Notes: a model not told the origin generated them from the sequence alone. DNA of 64,000 nt from Qipengyuania marisflavi (GCF_005884405.1 NZ_VCAO01000005.1:26252-90251), one strand, 5' to 3'. Counted from the first letter of the stretch, positions 8,691 to 17,530 are shown. Numbers and translations are program-made.

Positions 8691-9319
8691 TCTTCTTCCT
8701 CGGCGGAATTGATCCAGGCTTGCAGCCATTCATGTTCCCACACCGCCTGCATGTAGGCGGCGGCAAAGCCGGGCACGACCACCTGGTAGCTGATGAAGCG
8801 GCTGACCACTGGCGCATAGAAAATGTCCGCTGCGCCAAAGGCACCGAACAGAAACGGCCCGCCGCTGGCAAAGCGCGCGCGCGCTTCGGCCCACAGGGTC
8901 AAAATACGCACAATGTCCTGCTTGGCATTGTCGGACAATTGCACACCGTCGAATTTGCGGCGGACGTTCATCGGGCATTCGCTGCGCAGTGCGGCATAGG
9001 AACTGTGCATTTCGCAGACCATCGCGCGGGCCATGCCGCGTGCGGTATCGTCCTTGGGCCAGAACCGGTCGCGGCCCACCTTGTCGGCGAGATATTCCAG
9101 GATCGCCAGACTGTCCCACACCACGGTTTCGCCGTCCCACAGGATCGGAACCTTGCCGCTGGAGGGCTGGATTTCATCATCGCTGCGCTTGGTCGCCTCC
9201 CAATCCTCGCCAAACAGCGGGACCGTGATCTCCTCGAAATGCAGGCCCGATTGCTTGGCCGCCAGCCATCCTCGCAGCGACCAGCTTGAATAATTCTTGT
9301 TACCCACGATCAGCTTCAT
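8657..9319 (-). CDS. Glutathione S-transferase family protein
   Basis: Cytosolic GST of 220 residues. The N-terminal thioredoxin-like domain begins KLIVGNKNYSSWSLRGWLA, with the serine expected to activate glutathione, and continues to the cis-proline/glutathione-binding segment GKVPILWDGETVVWDSLAI. The helical C-terminal domain follows. The N-terminal pattern resembles the maleylacetoacetate isomerase-like/YfcF type, but no substrate can be named. Start ATG at 9319 is immediately before the conserved KLIVGNKNYS; the upstream open frame is not homologous. It overlaps the downstream S1/P1 nuclease gene. Confidence 0.9.
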   Translation of the reverse strand: MKLIVGNKNYSSWSLRGWLAAKQSGLHFEEITVPLFGEDWEATKRSDDEIQPSSGKVPILWDGETVVWDSLAILEYLADKVGRDRFWPKDDTARGMARAMVCEMHSSYAALRSECPMNVRRKFDGVQLSDNAKQDIVRILTLWAEARARFASGGPFLFGAFGAADIFYAPVVSRFISYQVVVPGFAAAYMQAVWEHEWLQAWINSAEEEEWVIEQYEAVG

Positions 9320-9551
9320 ACGCCTGTCCCTATGCTGCGAATCCGGCCCTAAGCGTTCATCCACTCGCTGTCGAGGCTGAACGGTGGACCGCATGGACCA
9401 CGGTCCAAGGGTATAAAATTCCGGATAGAGCTGACACATCAGAGCTTCGAACTCGAGGCGGGCGGGAGTGGGCTGAGGGCGTGTCATACCGCAGTGCTGG
9501 CATGGCGTAGCGCCTGTAGGAAAATGGTTTCGCGCTTGCTACAAGTGGCTC

Positions 9552-9971
9552 ATGACCCTGCGCCCCTTCCACCTCGCCTTTCCGGTCCATGATCTTGCTG
9601 CGGCGCGCGGCTTTTATGGCGGCGTGCTGGGCTGCGCAGAGGGCCGCTCGTCCGATCAATGGGTCGATTTCGATTTCTACGGCCATCAGATCGTGGCCCA
9701 TCTAGCGCCCGCGAGAAGCGGCGATGCGGCGGTCAACCATGTTGACGGACACGGCGTACCGGTGCCGCATTTCGGCGTGGTGCTGGCCATGGCAGATTGG
9801 GAGGCGCTGGCCGACCGGCTGGTCGCCGCCAAAGTGGATATGCCGATCCCGCCCACCATCCGCTTCAAAGGCCAGCCCGGCGAACAGGCTACGCTGTTCG
9901 TGCGCGATCCATCCGGCAATGCGCTGGAGATGAAGGCATTTGCGGATTTGGCCAGCTTGTTCGCGCGTTAG
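9552..9971 (+). CDS. VOC family protein (glyoxalase/dioxygenase fold)
   Basis: Protein of 139 residues with a vicinal-oxygen-chelate fold. The start [23 protein letters not shown] is the usual first strand-helix with the metal histidine, [12 protein letters not shown] supplies a second, and [16 protein letters not shown] ends with the third-ligand glutamate, so the metal site looks complete. The substrate is unknown; related proteins are often annotated as dioxygenases or glyoxalase-like resistance proteins. Monocistronic by position. Confidence 0.88.
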   Translation: MTLRPFHLAFPVHDLAAARGFYGGVLGCAEGRSSDQWVDFDFYGHQIVAHLAPARSGDAAVNHVDGHGVPVPHFGVVLAMADWEALADRLVAAKVDMPIPPTIRFKGQPGEQATLFVRDPSGNALEMKAFADLASLFAR

Positions 9972-10093
9972 TCCGGGTTTGGCGTTTTGCTGACGGGAAG
10001 CTGCCATTCCGCTAACGACCCTTATCTCGGTCGTTCCCAACCAGTGCAGAAACTAGCCAAAAGCCGTCCTTCATTCAGCAAATGAATCGCGCA

Positions 10094-10288
10094 ACGGCTG
10101 CGATGCCTTCGTCAGCGGGCGTGAAGCCTGTTATCCTTTCGACCACGAATCGTACAAGCGCCGTAACCTCGTCGAACGCGCCTTCTGAGCCTCAAGGACT
10201 TCCGCCGCGTCGCAACCCGCTACGACAAGCTCGCCGCTACATACTCAGCTGCCATCATCGCTTATGGTTGTGAGTCTTGGCCCTAGGC
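10094..10288 (+). pseudogene. IS5-type transposase C-terminal remnant
   Basis: The stretch between the VOC and SnoaL genes (9972-10407) holds a decayed insertion sequence end. One frame reads FDHESYKRRNLVERAF, then after a shift LKDFRRVATRYDKLAATYSA, the conserved C-terminus of IS5-group DDE transposases, ending with a stop next to TGAGTCTTGGCCCTAG, which looks like the IS terminal repeat. The catalytic core is missing. A second copy of the same end lies at 10917-10970. I see no other gene between 9972 and 10407. Confidence 0.7.
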
Positions 10289-10407
10289 CCGCGACCCTTC
10301 TGATCGCCGCGCCTGGAGCCGCCAGCGCGCCGACCCCTTTTTCGCCTCGTCTGTCAGCGCCGAACCCCCTAAGCGCAAAAACTTCAACACTCCGATTACA
10401 CCGGCTT

Positions 10408-10842
10408 CTACTTCGATTGGCCTGCGACGCGCTCAAGGATGCCGAGCTGCTTGAGCATGCCGAGCTCGTCGGTCGAGCCCCAGCGCTCGACGCATTTGCC
10501 GTTCTCGAAGCGCCCGATCTGGAGGGCGCCGACCTCGAAGTTGTTCCCGGTCGCCGAAACGCCCTGGAATTCTCCCCGATGCGTGCCGCTTAGCGTATAG
10601 CGCATCGCGACATGTTCGTCGGTAGCGACCATTTCGACGACTTCCGCTTTCAGGTCGGGAAATGCGGTCCGCATCTTGCGGAAGAAGTCCTTCAAGCCCT
10701 CAATTCCCGGCCCCTGATCGGGAGCCGGATCGTTATCGACAAAACCGGGCGCGAGGATTTCATCGAGAACATCGTATTTGCCCGCGCTTGCGACTTCCGC
10801 TCCCCAGCGCTTGGTGGCGTCGATGTTGGCTTGCTTGGTCAT
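10408..10842 (-). CDS. SnoaL-like ester cyclase family protein
   Basis: Protein of 144 residues with the NTF2-like SnoaL fold. Seen: the usual start with an aspartate/phenylalanine segment (EILAPGFVDNDPAPDQGPGIEG), FRKMRTAFPDLKAEV, RYTLSGTHRGEFQGVSATGN and the C-terminal ENGKCVERWGSTDELGML. The family includes polyketide cyclases but most members are uncharacterised, and no pathway partner lies nearby. The gene is bracketed on both sides by relics of the same IS end in the same orientation, which suggests that it arrived or moved with that element. Confidence 0.85.
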   Translation of the reverse strand: MTKQANIDATKRWGAEVASAGKYDVLDEILAPGFVDNDPAPDQGPGIEGLKDFFRKMRTAFPDLKAEVVEMVATDEHVAMRYTLSGTHRGEFQGVSATGNNFEVGALQIGRFENGKCVERWGSTDELGMLKQLGILERVAGQSK

Positions 10843-10916
10843 AATATGCTCCGAATGTTGGGGTTATGGAGAGAAGACGCTTCGGCGAGCGCCCTGTTCC
10901 GGCGTCGGGCGTCTGC

Positions 10917-10970
10917 TTGCATCAGCTTCGCTGCCATCATCGCTTGGTGGTTATGAGTCTTGACCCTCGA
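10917..10970 (+). repeat. Second IS5-type transposase end relic
   Basis: This short stretch shares gctgccatcatcgctt and TGAGTCTTG-CCCT with the end of the remnant at 10248-10286. Read in frame it gives FAAIIAWWL followed by a stop, a typical end of an IS5-group transposase. It lies in the same orientation as the first relic, on the other side of the SnoaL gene. The rest of 10843-11088 shows no gene. Confidence 0.6.
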
Positions 10971-11088
10971 GCTTCGATGACCATGCAGCCGTTTCGCGCT
11001 ATTCTGAAACAAAACCAGATCTTCCGCTTCCCACCCCAGTTATCGCCATTGCCGCAAAGGCATCAGCGACCCGTAAGCTGACCCTAGC

Positions 11089-11778
11089 CTAAACCCCTGC
11101 GTCGGCTAGCACGGCGGCGCGCAGTTCGGGGATGCCCATGCCTTTTTCGGCGCTGGTGACGTGGATCGCCGGATATGCGGCGGTGTGCTTGCGCGCCTCG
11201 GCCTCGGTGGCGGCGATGATCTTTTCCAGTTCGCTTGCCTTGATCTTGTCCGCCTTGGTCAGCACCACGCGGTAGCTGACGGCGGTTTCGTCGAGCATGG
11301 TCATCATGTCGCGGTCGACATCCTTGGGGCCATGCCGCGCATCGACCAGCACCAGCGTGCGCGCCAGCGCCTGCCGCCCGCGCAAATAGGTGCGCACCAG
11401 CTTCTTCCAGTTGTCGACCACTTTGAGCGGTGCCTTGGCAAAGCCATAGCCGGGCATGTCGACCAGCCGGAACAGCGTGGGTTCGCCCACTTCAAAGAAG
11501 TTGAGTTCCTGCGTGCGCCCCGGCGTTACCGAAGCGCGGGCAATCGACCGGCGACCGGTCAGCGCGTTGAGCAGCGAGCTTTTGCCGACGTTCGAGCGTC
11601 CGCAAAAGGCGATCTCGGGACAGGTCGGGTCCGGCAGAAAGCGCAATTGCGGCGCGGACAGCAGGAAGTCCACACGGCCTGAAAACAGCTTGGACGCGCG
11701 CTTTTCCAACTGGACGCGCGCCGCAGCCTCCTCGGCTATTTCGGCCTCGGTGGGCACGGGGATTTCGGCGGCGGTCAC
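11089..11778 (-). CDS. engB: Ribosome biogenesis GTP-binding protein EngB/YsxC
   Basis: Essential-type GTPase (229 residues) acting in 50S subunit assembly. All G motifs are visible: G1 GRSNVGKSSLLNALTG, the T of G2 in ASVTPGRTQ, G3 DMPGYGFAK, G4 TKADKIK and G5 TSAEKG. I place the start at the GTG at 11778, which overlaps the yidC stop (GTGA) and gives an N-terminal extension (TAAEIPVPTEAEIAEEAAAR) usual in sphingomonads. It is the last gene of the rpmH-rnpA-yidD-yidC-engB block. Confidence 0.95.
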   Translation of the reverse strand: MTAAEIPVPTEAEIAEEAAARVQLEKRASKLFSGRVDFLLSAPQLRFLPDPTCPEIAFCGRSNVGKSSLLNALTGRRSIARASVTPGRTQELNFFEVGEPTLFRLVDMPGYGFAKAPLKVVDNWKKLVRTYLRGRQALARTLVLVDARHGPKDVDRDMMTMLDETAVSYRVVLTKADKIKASELEKIIAATEAEARKHTAAYPAIHVTSAEKGMGIPELRAAVLADAGV

Positions 11779-13547
11779 GTCTTGCCCTCGATCGTGGCCG
11801 TGCTGGCGTCCTTGTCCTTCGCGGCGGCGGCGCGCAGCTGCGGATGTTTCGAATACAGATAGCTCTGCTGCGCCAGCACCAGAATGTTCGAGGTCACCCA
11901 ATACAGCAGCAGCCCTGCGGCAAACGGGGCCATCACGAACATCAGCACCCACGGCATGATCGCAAACATCTGTTGCTGGATCGGGTCCATCTGCGCCGGG
12001 TTTAGCTTGAAGGTCAGCCACATGGTAATACCCAGCAGCACCGCCAGCACGCCAATCGCCAGGAAGCTGGGCGGCGTAAACGGCAACAGACCGAACAGGT
12101 TCAGCACCGTCGCCGGGTCGGGTGCGGACAGATCCTTGATCCACAGGATGAAGGGCTGGTGACGCATCTCAATCGCCAGCACCAGCACCTTGTAGAGCGC
12201 GAAGAACACCGGGATCTGCAGCAACATCGGCAGGCACCCGGCGAGCGGGTTGACGCCCTCGCCCTTGTACAGCGCCATGATTTCCTGCTGCTGCTTCTGC
12301 TTGTCGTCCTTGTAGCGTTCCTGGATCGCCTTCATCTTCGGCTGGATCGCCTTCATCGCCGCCATGCTGGCGAAACCCTTCTGCGCGATGGGGAACATGA
12401 AGGCGCGCACGATGATGGTCAGGCCGATAATCGCGACGCCGAAATTGCCGGCGAGTTCGAACAGAGTCCGCAGCACCCACAGCATCGGTTTTTCAAACCA
12501 GCGGAACCAGCCCCAATCCACCGCAAGGCCGAATTTGGAAATCCCCGCATCCTCGTAGGAATCAAGGAGCTCGCTTTCCTTGGCTCCCACAAACAGGCGC
12601 GAGCTGAGCGTCAGCTTGCGGCCCGCAGGCACACTGACAGGCTCGTAAATCATGTCGGCGCGGTAGGTTTCATTGCCCAGCGCGCGGAATGTCGCATCAG
12701 GGGCCATGCCCTTCTGCGGGACCAATGCGGTCAGCCAATAGATATCGGTGAAGCCGATCCAGTGCATTCGGCCTTCCGGCGTAATGCGCTGGTCATCGTC
12801 CACATCATCGTAATCGTAATCATATTCAGCGCCGTCACCAAAGCCGCCAATCGGGCCGGAATGCGCGACCCACTGGTCCATGCTGGCGGTGCGGCTGGTG
12901 CGGTTCACCAGACCAAACGGCTGCACCACTACCGGCGCGCCGCCGGTGTTGGCCACGCTCTGGTCAGCAGTGAGCATATAGTTTTCGTCGATCGAGAAGC
13001 GGATCGCAAAGGTCAGGCCTGCGCCATTGTCATGCGTCAGAGTGACCGGCGAGGCTTGCGAGAGCACACGCCCGTCGGCTTCCCATTTGGTTGCTGCGCC
13101 AGGCACCGCGATGTTCGATCCGACCCAGCCGAACTGGGCGAATTGCTGCGCCGGAGTGCCGCGCGGGCTGAACAGCCGGACCGGCCCTGAATCCTTGTCC
13201 ACCGTTTCGCGGTGATCCTTGAGCACGATGTCATCGACCACCGCGCCTTGCAGATTGATCGAACCGGCGATTCGCGGCGCATCGATCCGCACCCGGTCAG
13301 GCGAAGCCAGCGCCGTGGCGAGATCGGCCTTTTCCTCGGCAATTTCCAGCGGATCGACCAGACCGCCCTGGCGGGTGTGCTGCGCTGCCGAGCGTTCGGC
13401 AGGCGTATCCACCTTGTCACGCGAGTTTTCGGTCGCGACCACGGCATTGTCGGGCTGCGGATAGAAATACCGCATGGCCGCGTCCCAGCCGAGCAGGAGC
13501 GCGGCGGACAACACCACGGCCAGCAGGATATTGCGCTGATTGTTCAA
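11775..13547 (-). CDS. yidC: Membrane protein insertase YidC
   Basis: Inner-membrane insertase of 590 residues that inserts and folds membrane proteins alone or with SecYEG. Seen: an N-terminal anchor (ILLAVVLSAALLLGWDAAMRYF), a large periplasmic domain typical of Gram-negative YidC (about residues 60-350), and the conserved five-helix core with GWFRWFEKPMLWVL, IIVRAFMFPIAQKGFASM, the cytoplasmic coiled segment KMKAIQERYKDDKQKQQQE, and GCLPMLLQIPVFFALYKVL. The Asn-Ile-Leu-Val end (LLLYWVTSNILVLAQQ) is also typical. It lies between yidD and engB as in most Alphaproteobacteria. Confidence 0.97.
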   Translation of the reverse strand: MNNQRNILLAVVLSAALLLGWDAAMRYFYPQPDNAVVATENSRDKVDTPAERSAAQHTRQGGLVDPLEIAEEKADLATALASPDRVRIDAPRIAGSINLQGAVVDDIVLKDHRETVDKDSGPVRLFSPRGTPAQQFAQFGWVGSNIAVPGAATKWEADGRVLSQASPVTLTHDNGAGLTFAIRFSIDENYMLTADQSVANTGGAPVVVQPFGLVNRTSRTASMDQWVAHSGPIGGFGDGAEYDYDYDDVDDDQRITPEGRMHWIGFTDIYWLTALVPQKGMAPDATFRALGNETYRADMIYEPVSVPAGRKLTLSSRLFVGAKESELLDSYEDAGISKFGLAVDWGWFRWFEKPMLWVLRTLFELAGNFGVAIIGLTIIVRAFMFPIAQKGFASMAAMKAIQPKMKAIQERYKDDKQKQQQEIMALYKGEGVNPLAGCLPMLLQIPVFFALYKVLVLAIEMRHQPFILWIKDLSAPDPATVLNLFGLLPFTPPSFLAIGVLAVLLGITMWLTFKLNPAQMDPIQQQMFAIMPWVLMFVMAPFAAGLLLYWVTSNILVLAQQSYLYSKHPQLRAAAAKDKDASTATIEGKT

Positions 13548-13623
13548 GGTCGGTCCCGTTCTTTGAAGATCATTAAATGTGGGAAGGTGTTTTAGTCTGT
13601 CAAGACACCTTCAGAGATTGGCG

Positions 13624-13833
13624 TCACGGAACCGGATCATGTCCGTGCCCGCCCCAAGGGTTGCAGCGCAATATACGCTTAAATGCCATCCATCCACCCT
13701 TGATCGCCCCGTATTTCCCCAGCGCCTCTATCGCATACTGGCTGCAGGACGGGGAGTAGCGGCACGATGGCGGAATGATGCGGCTGGGACCAAGCTGCCA
13801 GCCGCGCGCGATCAGGATCAGCACCTGCTTCAT
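13624..13833 (-). CDS. yidD: Membrane protein insertion efficiency factor YidD
   Basis: Small membrane-associated protein (69 residues) that helps YidC-dependent insertion. Seen: the family signature PSCRYSPSCSQYAIEALGKYGAIKGGW with its paired cysteines, and the end LRCNPWGGHGHDPVP. Its ATG overlaps the rnpA stop (ATGA), and it precedes yidC by 76 bp. Confidence 0.95.
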   Translation of the reverse strand: MKQVLILIARGWQLGPSRIIPPSCRYSPSCSQYAIEALGKYGAIKGGWMAFKRILRCNPWGGHGHDPVP

Positions 13834-14216
13834 GCGCGCCTGCTACGGCTGCGGTGGCGCGGGGTGCGCGGACGGTCGCCCTTGCCATCGGCGAGCCGTT
13901 GCAGCGCGGCGGAAAGTTCGCTTTGCAGCGCCGCGAAATCACGCTCCACCCCACCTTCGCGGCCAATCAGGATATGGTCGTGATCGGGCAGGCCTGCTTC
14001 GGGCAGCGCGTCCCACAGCAATTCTCGAAAGCGGCGCTTCATGCGGTTGCGCACGACCGCATTGCCGATTCGCTTGGTCACGGTGATGCCGTAACGCTTG
14101 CCCCGCCCGCCATTGGGCTGAGCCAGCAACACAAAGCCGGGCCGCGCGATTCGCAGGCCCCGATTCGCGGCGAGGAAGTCGGCACGCTTGCCAATTACGG
14201 AGAGGCTCGGGTCCAT
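13830..14216 (-). CDS. rnpA: Ribonuclease P protein component
   Basis: Protein subunit of RNase P, which removes 5' leaders from tRNA precursors (128 residues). Seen: the central RNA-binding signature RNRMKRRFRELLW preceded by RYGITVTKRIGNAVV. The ATG at 14216 gives the usual short N-terminus (DPSLSVIGKRADFLAANRG); the frame runs further upstream, but that part covers the rpmH-rnpA terminator. A basic tail (RPRTPRHRSRSRRA) follows the domain. It overlaps yidD by four bases. Confidence 0.93.
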   Translation of the reverse strand: MDPSLSVIGKRADFLAANRGLRIARPGFVLLAQPNGGRGKRYGITVTKRIGNAVVRNRMKRRFRELLWDALPEAGLPDHDHILIGREGGVERDFAALQSELSAALQRLADGKGDRPRTPRHRSRSRRA

Positions 14217-14231
14217 CAGGCTCCCATACGC

Positions 14232-14260
14232 AAAACGGGCCCCCGACGGGAGCCCGTTTT
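14232..14260 (-). terminator. Hairpin between rpmH and rnpA
   Basis: Nine-base arms (aaaacgggc / gcccgtttt) with a further CCC/GGG pairing inside the loop form a strong hairpin, and the U run is part of the arm on either strand. It lies 53 bp after the rpmH stop and 16 bp before the rnpA start, so it probably terminates part of the rpmH transcripts and lowers rnpA expression, as expected for a ribosomal protein upstream of a scarce RNase P subunit. Confidence 0.8.
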
Positions 14261-14312
14261 CCAATTGCCGTACCTTGCACCGCACCGGAGACCGGCGCGG
14301 CAGGTCAGCGAC

Positions 14313-14447
14313 TTAGGCGCAAAGCTTCTTGCGGCCACGCGAACGGCGGGCACGGAGAACCTTGCGGCCACCGGGAGTAGCCTTGCGGGCGAAGAAACCG
14401 TGGCGACGGGCGCGCACGAGGTTCGAGGGCTGGAATGTCCGCTTCAT
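14313..14447 (-). CDS. rpmH: 50S ribosomal protein L34
   Basis: Reads [18 protein letters not shown], then an RK/RR-rich region ending in GRKKLCA: 44 residues, an essentially textbook L34. Basic and short, part of the large subunit. It heads the rpmH-rnpA-yidD-yidC-engB block and is followed by a strong hairpin before rnpA. Confidence 0.97.
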   Translation of the reverse strand: MKRTFQPSNLVRARRHGFFARKATPGGRKVLRARRSRGRKKLCA

Positions 14448-14582
14448 CGGATCGTCCTTCGTTAAAAACTGTTCGGTCGCGCAGCCTGAAGCCGCGCCAA
14501 CAAAAAGGGCCGCCCGTTCAAGGCGACCGCTCGATAGGGGGCGCGCTTATGCCAGCTGCGCCCGCCCGTCAAGCAAAAGTGG

Positions 14583-15485
14583 TCATGAAAGCGTCGCCGC
14601 ATCATAGTCGATCCGCGGGGCGCTGCGCGCTTGCACGGTTGCAGCCTTGCGAACCGCGCGCGCCTGCGCCGGACGTCCGACCCAGCGGCGCATATCGCTG
14701 GCCCCCAACCACCGCGCGCGGCGATGCGGGACCGAATTGGTCATGTCGTAAAACGCCCGCGCGGTGCCATCGTCCATGCCCATTTCGCGGTAATAGTCGA
14801 GATATTTGCGATTTTCCGGTGCGTTGGGGGCGAAATCACCCGCCTCGCGGCCATAATCGTCCATCCAGCTGTGAACGGCGAACTCGGCGCCATTGGCGAT
14901 GTCACGCTGGACACCGGCCAGGAACAGCTCGACCGCACCCGACCGCACCGAACCGATCGGCGGAACGTGAGTAACCATACCGGCAGCACGGATCATCCGG
15001 CCCAGCTGCATATTAGCGCGGTCATCACGCGTGCCCGGGCATTCGACCATGTCGATCTGCGCCAGCCCGGGATAATCCCGCATCATGGCGCGGAACCAGC
15101 GCGGCGTGGCGGCATCGGTTTCGCCCATCAGCGCCACCCGCTGCCCATCCAGAACGCGGAACGGACCGTATTGCGCCAACCCGCGGTTGTAGTCGCGAAA
15201 CGCGCGGTCGATGGCGACGGGCGCTTTCCACACGGGCAGCGCGGCAGGCGCAAACGCCGGTGCGGCGCGCGGCACGAAGGGTGTGCTGGCTACATGCCGA
15301 TCCTGACGCGGCGCACTCTGCGTTTCGGCAAGCGGGGAAATCCAGTGACCCTGATGGACCTGCTGCACCACAGGCGCAGAGACATAAACCACCGGCAGCG
15401 TTACCAGCGACAAAGATTGCGCAGCAGCCGGAGCGGCCATTGCGACACCAAAAAGCGAGAGCACCAGGGCGGTAAATCTGAACAT
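14583..15485 (-). CDS. Secreted ClpP/hydrolase-like hypothetical protein
   Basis: About 300 residues with a signal peptide (FTALVLSLFGVAMAAPAAAQ). After a variable proline/alanine-rich stretch, the conserved part reads VPPIGSVRSGAVELFLAGVQRDI, then AEFAVHSWMDDYGREA and KYLDYYREMGMDDGTARAFYDMTN. This pattern resembles periplasmic ClpP/crotonase-fold proteins annotated as alpha/beta hydrolases in other Proteobacteria, with SG and HSW as likely active-site positions. That is my inference; the sequence gives no substrate. ATG at 15485 starts directly at the signal peptide; an ATG 24 bp upstream is possible. It lies alone between rpmH and comM. Confidence 0.65.
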   Translation of the reverse strand: MFRFTALVLSLFGVAMAAPAAAQSLSLVTLPVVYVSAPVVQQVHQGHWISPLAETQSAPRQDRHVASTPFVPRAAPAFAPAALPVWKAPVAIDRAFRDYNRGLAQYGPFRVLDGQRVALMGETDAATPRWFRAMMRDYPGLAQIDMVECPGTRDDRANMQLGRMIRAAGMVTHVPPIGSVRSGAVELFLAGVQRDIANGAEFAVHSWMDDYGREAGDFAPNAPENRKYLDYYREMGMDDGTARAFYDMTNSVPHRRARWLGASDMRRWVGRPAQARAVRKAATVQARSAPRIDYDAATLS

Positions 15486-15647
15486 GCCAGCATAAGTGCG
15501 CCCGCGCACCTTGCGAACCTGCCAATGCCTATGACTAACTTGGCTTTAACCCTTTTTGGCGACCTTCATTCTGGCGCGGTTTCTCCTCGACACGGGGCAA
15601 CAGTAAAGCCATGAAACAGCGTAAGAACACGGGGCGGGGGATTAACT

Positions 15648-16564
15648 TTGGTGTCACTGGTGCGGACGGTTGCCTATCTCGGGCTGGAAGCGCGCGGGGT
15701 GGAAGTCCAATGTTCGGTCGCGCCCGGCCTGCCCAAATTCAACATCGTCGGTCTGGCGGACAAGGCGGTGGGCGAAAGCAAGGAGCGCGTTCGCGCTGCC
15801 CTGTCATCAATGGGTCTGGCGCTGCCGCCCAAACGGATCACGATCAACCTCTCCCCCGCCGATCTTCCCAAGGAAGGGTCGCATTACGATCTGCCGATTG
15901 CGCTGGCACTGCTGGCGGCGATGGGCGTGACCGATGCAGAACAGCTGGGCGACTTTATCGCCGTGGGTGAGCTGGCGCTGGACGCGCGGATTGTGCCCTC
16001 GCCCGGCGTGCTGCTCGCTGCGATTCATGCCAGCGAGCAAGAGGTCGGGCTGATCTGTCCGCGCGCTCAAGGATCAGAGGCGCGCTGGGCCAGCGAAGTG
16101 CCGATCTGCGCCGCGCCCGACCTTGCCAGCCTGCTCAACCACCTCAAGGGCACGCAGAGGCTGCCCGATCCCCAGCCCGGCGAGGTGGCCATCGAGCCGC
16201 CCGCCGCCGATCTCAAAATGGTCAAAGGGCAGGAAACCGCCAAACGCGCGCTGGAGATCGCTGCTGCCGGGGCGCACAATCTGCTGATGATCGGTCCGCC
16301 CGGTGCAGGCAAGTCGCTGCTCGCCAGCTGCCTCCCGGGGATCCTGCCGCCGCTGACGCCGGGTGAAGCGCTTGAGGTCAGCATGGTGCAATCGGTCGCC
16401 GGGACGCTGGAGGATGGGCGGATCAGCCGCAACCGCCCGTTCCGCGCGCCGCATCACTCCGCATCAATGGCCGCGCTCACTGGCGGCGGGCTCAAGGTGA
16501 AACCGGGCGAAGTCAGCCTGGCACATCTTGGCGTGCTGTTCCTTGACGAACTGCCCGAATTCCA
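15648..16564 (+). pseudogene. comM: comM, 5' part, interrupted by an IS1595-family element
   Basis: N-terminal 305 codons of the YifB/ComM AAA+ ATPase, a hexameric helicase that drives branch migration during natural transformation. Seen: the Lon/ChlI-like domain start AYLGLEARGVEVQC, NIVGLADKAVGESKERV, Walker A GPPGAGKSLLA near residue 216, and the Walker B region LFLDELPEF, where the coding frame is cut. The element supplies a stop at 16575-16577. Joined to 20193-20784 after removing the element and one 8-bp duplication, the frame is intact and encodes 502 residues. TTG at 15648 gives the usual MV-LV start; GTG at 15651 is the alternative. Confidence 0.93.
16557..16564. repeat. 8-bp target site duplication, left copy (gaattcca)
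   Basis: GAATTCCA directly before the element; an identical copy lies at 20185-20192. Eight-base duplications are normal for the IS1595 family. Confidence 0.93.
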
Positions 16565-16590
16565 CGGTATTATGTAGCAAACGCACCAAT
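16565..16590. repeat. Left terminal inverted repeat of IS1595-family element
   Basis: 26 bp, identical to the reverse complement of 20159-20184. Directly inside it, 16591-16610 form an 8-bp stem (gcgtagat / atctacgc) with a 4-base loop, a subterminal palindrome not seen at the right end. Confidence 0.93.
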
Positions 16591-16642
16591 GCGTAGATGG
16601 TTATCTACGCTGGCGCTGGTGCTTGTCATCGTTTACGGGGCT

Positions 16643-17530
16643 TTAGGTGGCGGTGTTGCCGGTTTCAGCCGCGAACAAAACCAACCCTCGCGCTTTAGCA
16701 ATGCGACCGCCAAAAACGTATCTGAAATGGGTTTTGCGGTCCTTGCCGAAGGCGTCTTCGTATTCACAAACCCCTTGCAAATAGAGACCCGTCCTTCCTT
16801 CGATAACTCGTTCAAGCGCCTCATTGGTGTCATCGCAAAAGATGCGGTAAGCACAATGCAAGCCACCACTTGGATTGATAGGCGTTCCAAAACCAGTTTC
16901 GACCGGGGAAAACGGCCTGTCCGAAGCAAGCGGATATTCAGCAGTGAAGCTTTCGCCCATTATCCTAGCGTTGTATGCAGGAGTTTGACCTGCATTAACC
17001 AGTTCACCTTGAAGGATGAAGCCAGTCCCATCCTCAAGCAAAGTTATAGAAGCCGAAGCTACCCCGACGTAAGCCCGCAGCTGTCGTTCGCTAGACTCGC
17101 GGGCAATGTTGTTGGCGTCGTATCCGGCGTCCGCAGCTCGCCTAGTTTCCCTGAAAGTGACAAAAATCAGGCTCAAGCCGAATATACCAAACGCCATCCC
17201 AATAATGGTCGCTATTCCAATCGCCCGCGTCCAGGCAGCCATAGCGCGCTGGGCCTCAAGATCTCGTTCATTGCGCTGGCCTTGGTAGGAGGCCTCGCGT
17301 TCTGTCGTTATGCAATCGCTGCGGCCCGATTCAGGCAAAGCGAGACATTCGCCTTCTACAGCTATGTTGCGGGGGTCTCTATAGGCCTGAGCGCCTTCGG
17401 AGGCTTGATGCTCTATTTCGAGATGGGTGGTTTCCGTTGAATTCCACAGCCATGCAGCAAACCCTACTGTAACTAGGGCAACAAGGCTTAATCCAATCTT
17501 ATAGCTTCGACGCCAATTGCTGTCAGACAT
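16643..17530 (-). CDS. Membrane-anchored hypothetical passenger protein
   Basis: 295 residues, two hydrophobic helices: near residues 12-30 (IGLSLVALVTVGFAAWLW) and near 103-126 (AIGIATIIGMAFGIFGLSLIFVTF), separated by a mostly polar loop rich in E/R. The second helix is followed by the segment TRRAADAGYDANNIARESSERQLRAYVGV, which recurs in uncharacterised two-helix proteins of many Proteobacteria, and then a soluble C-terminal domain. No function is recognised. It is the leftmost cargo gene of the IS1595 element, read away from the transposase, and its start overlaps the DUF6471 gene by 43 bp. Confidence 0.75.
   Translation of the reverse strand: MSDSNWRRSYKIGLSLVALVTVGFAAWLWNSTETTHLEIEHQASEGAQAYRDPRNIAVEGECLALPESGRSDCITTEREASYQGQRNERDLEAQRAMAAWTRAIGIATIIGMAFGIFGLSLIFVTFRETRRAADAGYDANNIARESSERQLRAYVGVASASITLLEDGTGFILQGELVNAGQTPAYNARIMGESFTAEYPLASDRPFSPVETGFGTPINPSGGLHCAYRIFCDDTNEALERVIEGRTGLYLQGVCEYEDAFGKDRKTHFRYVFGGRIAKARGLVLFAAETGNTAT

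Noticed and set aside
11779..12144. Upstream extension of engB into yidC
   Set aside because: Those residues are an out-of-frame reading of yidC; the GTG at 11778 gives the normal protein.
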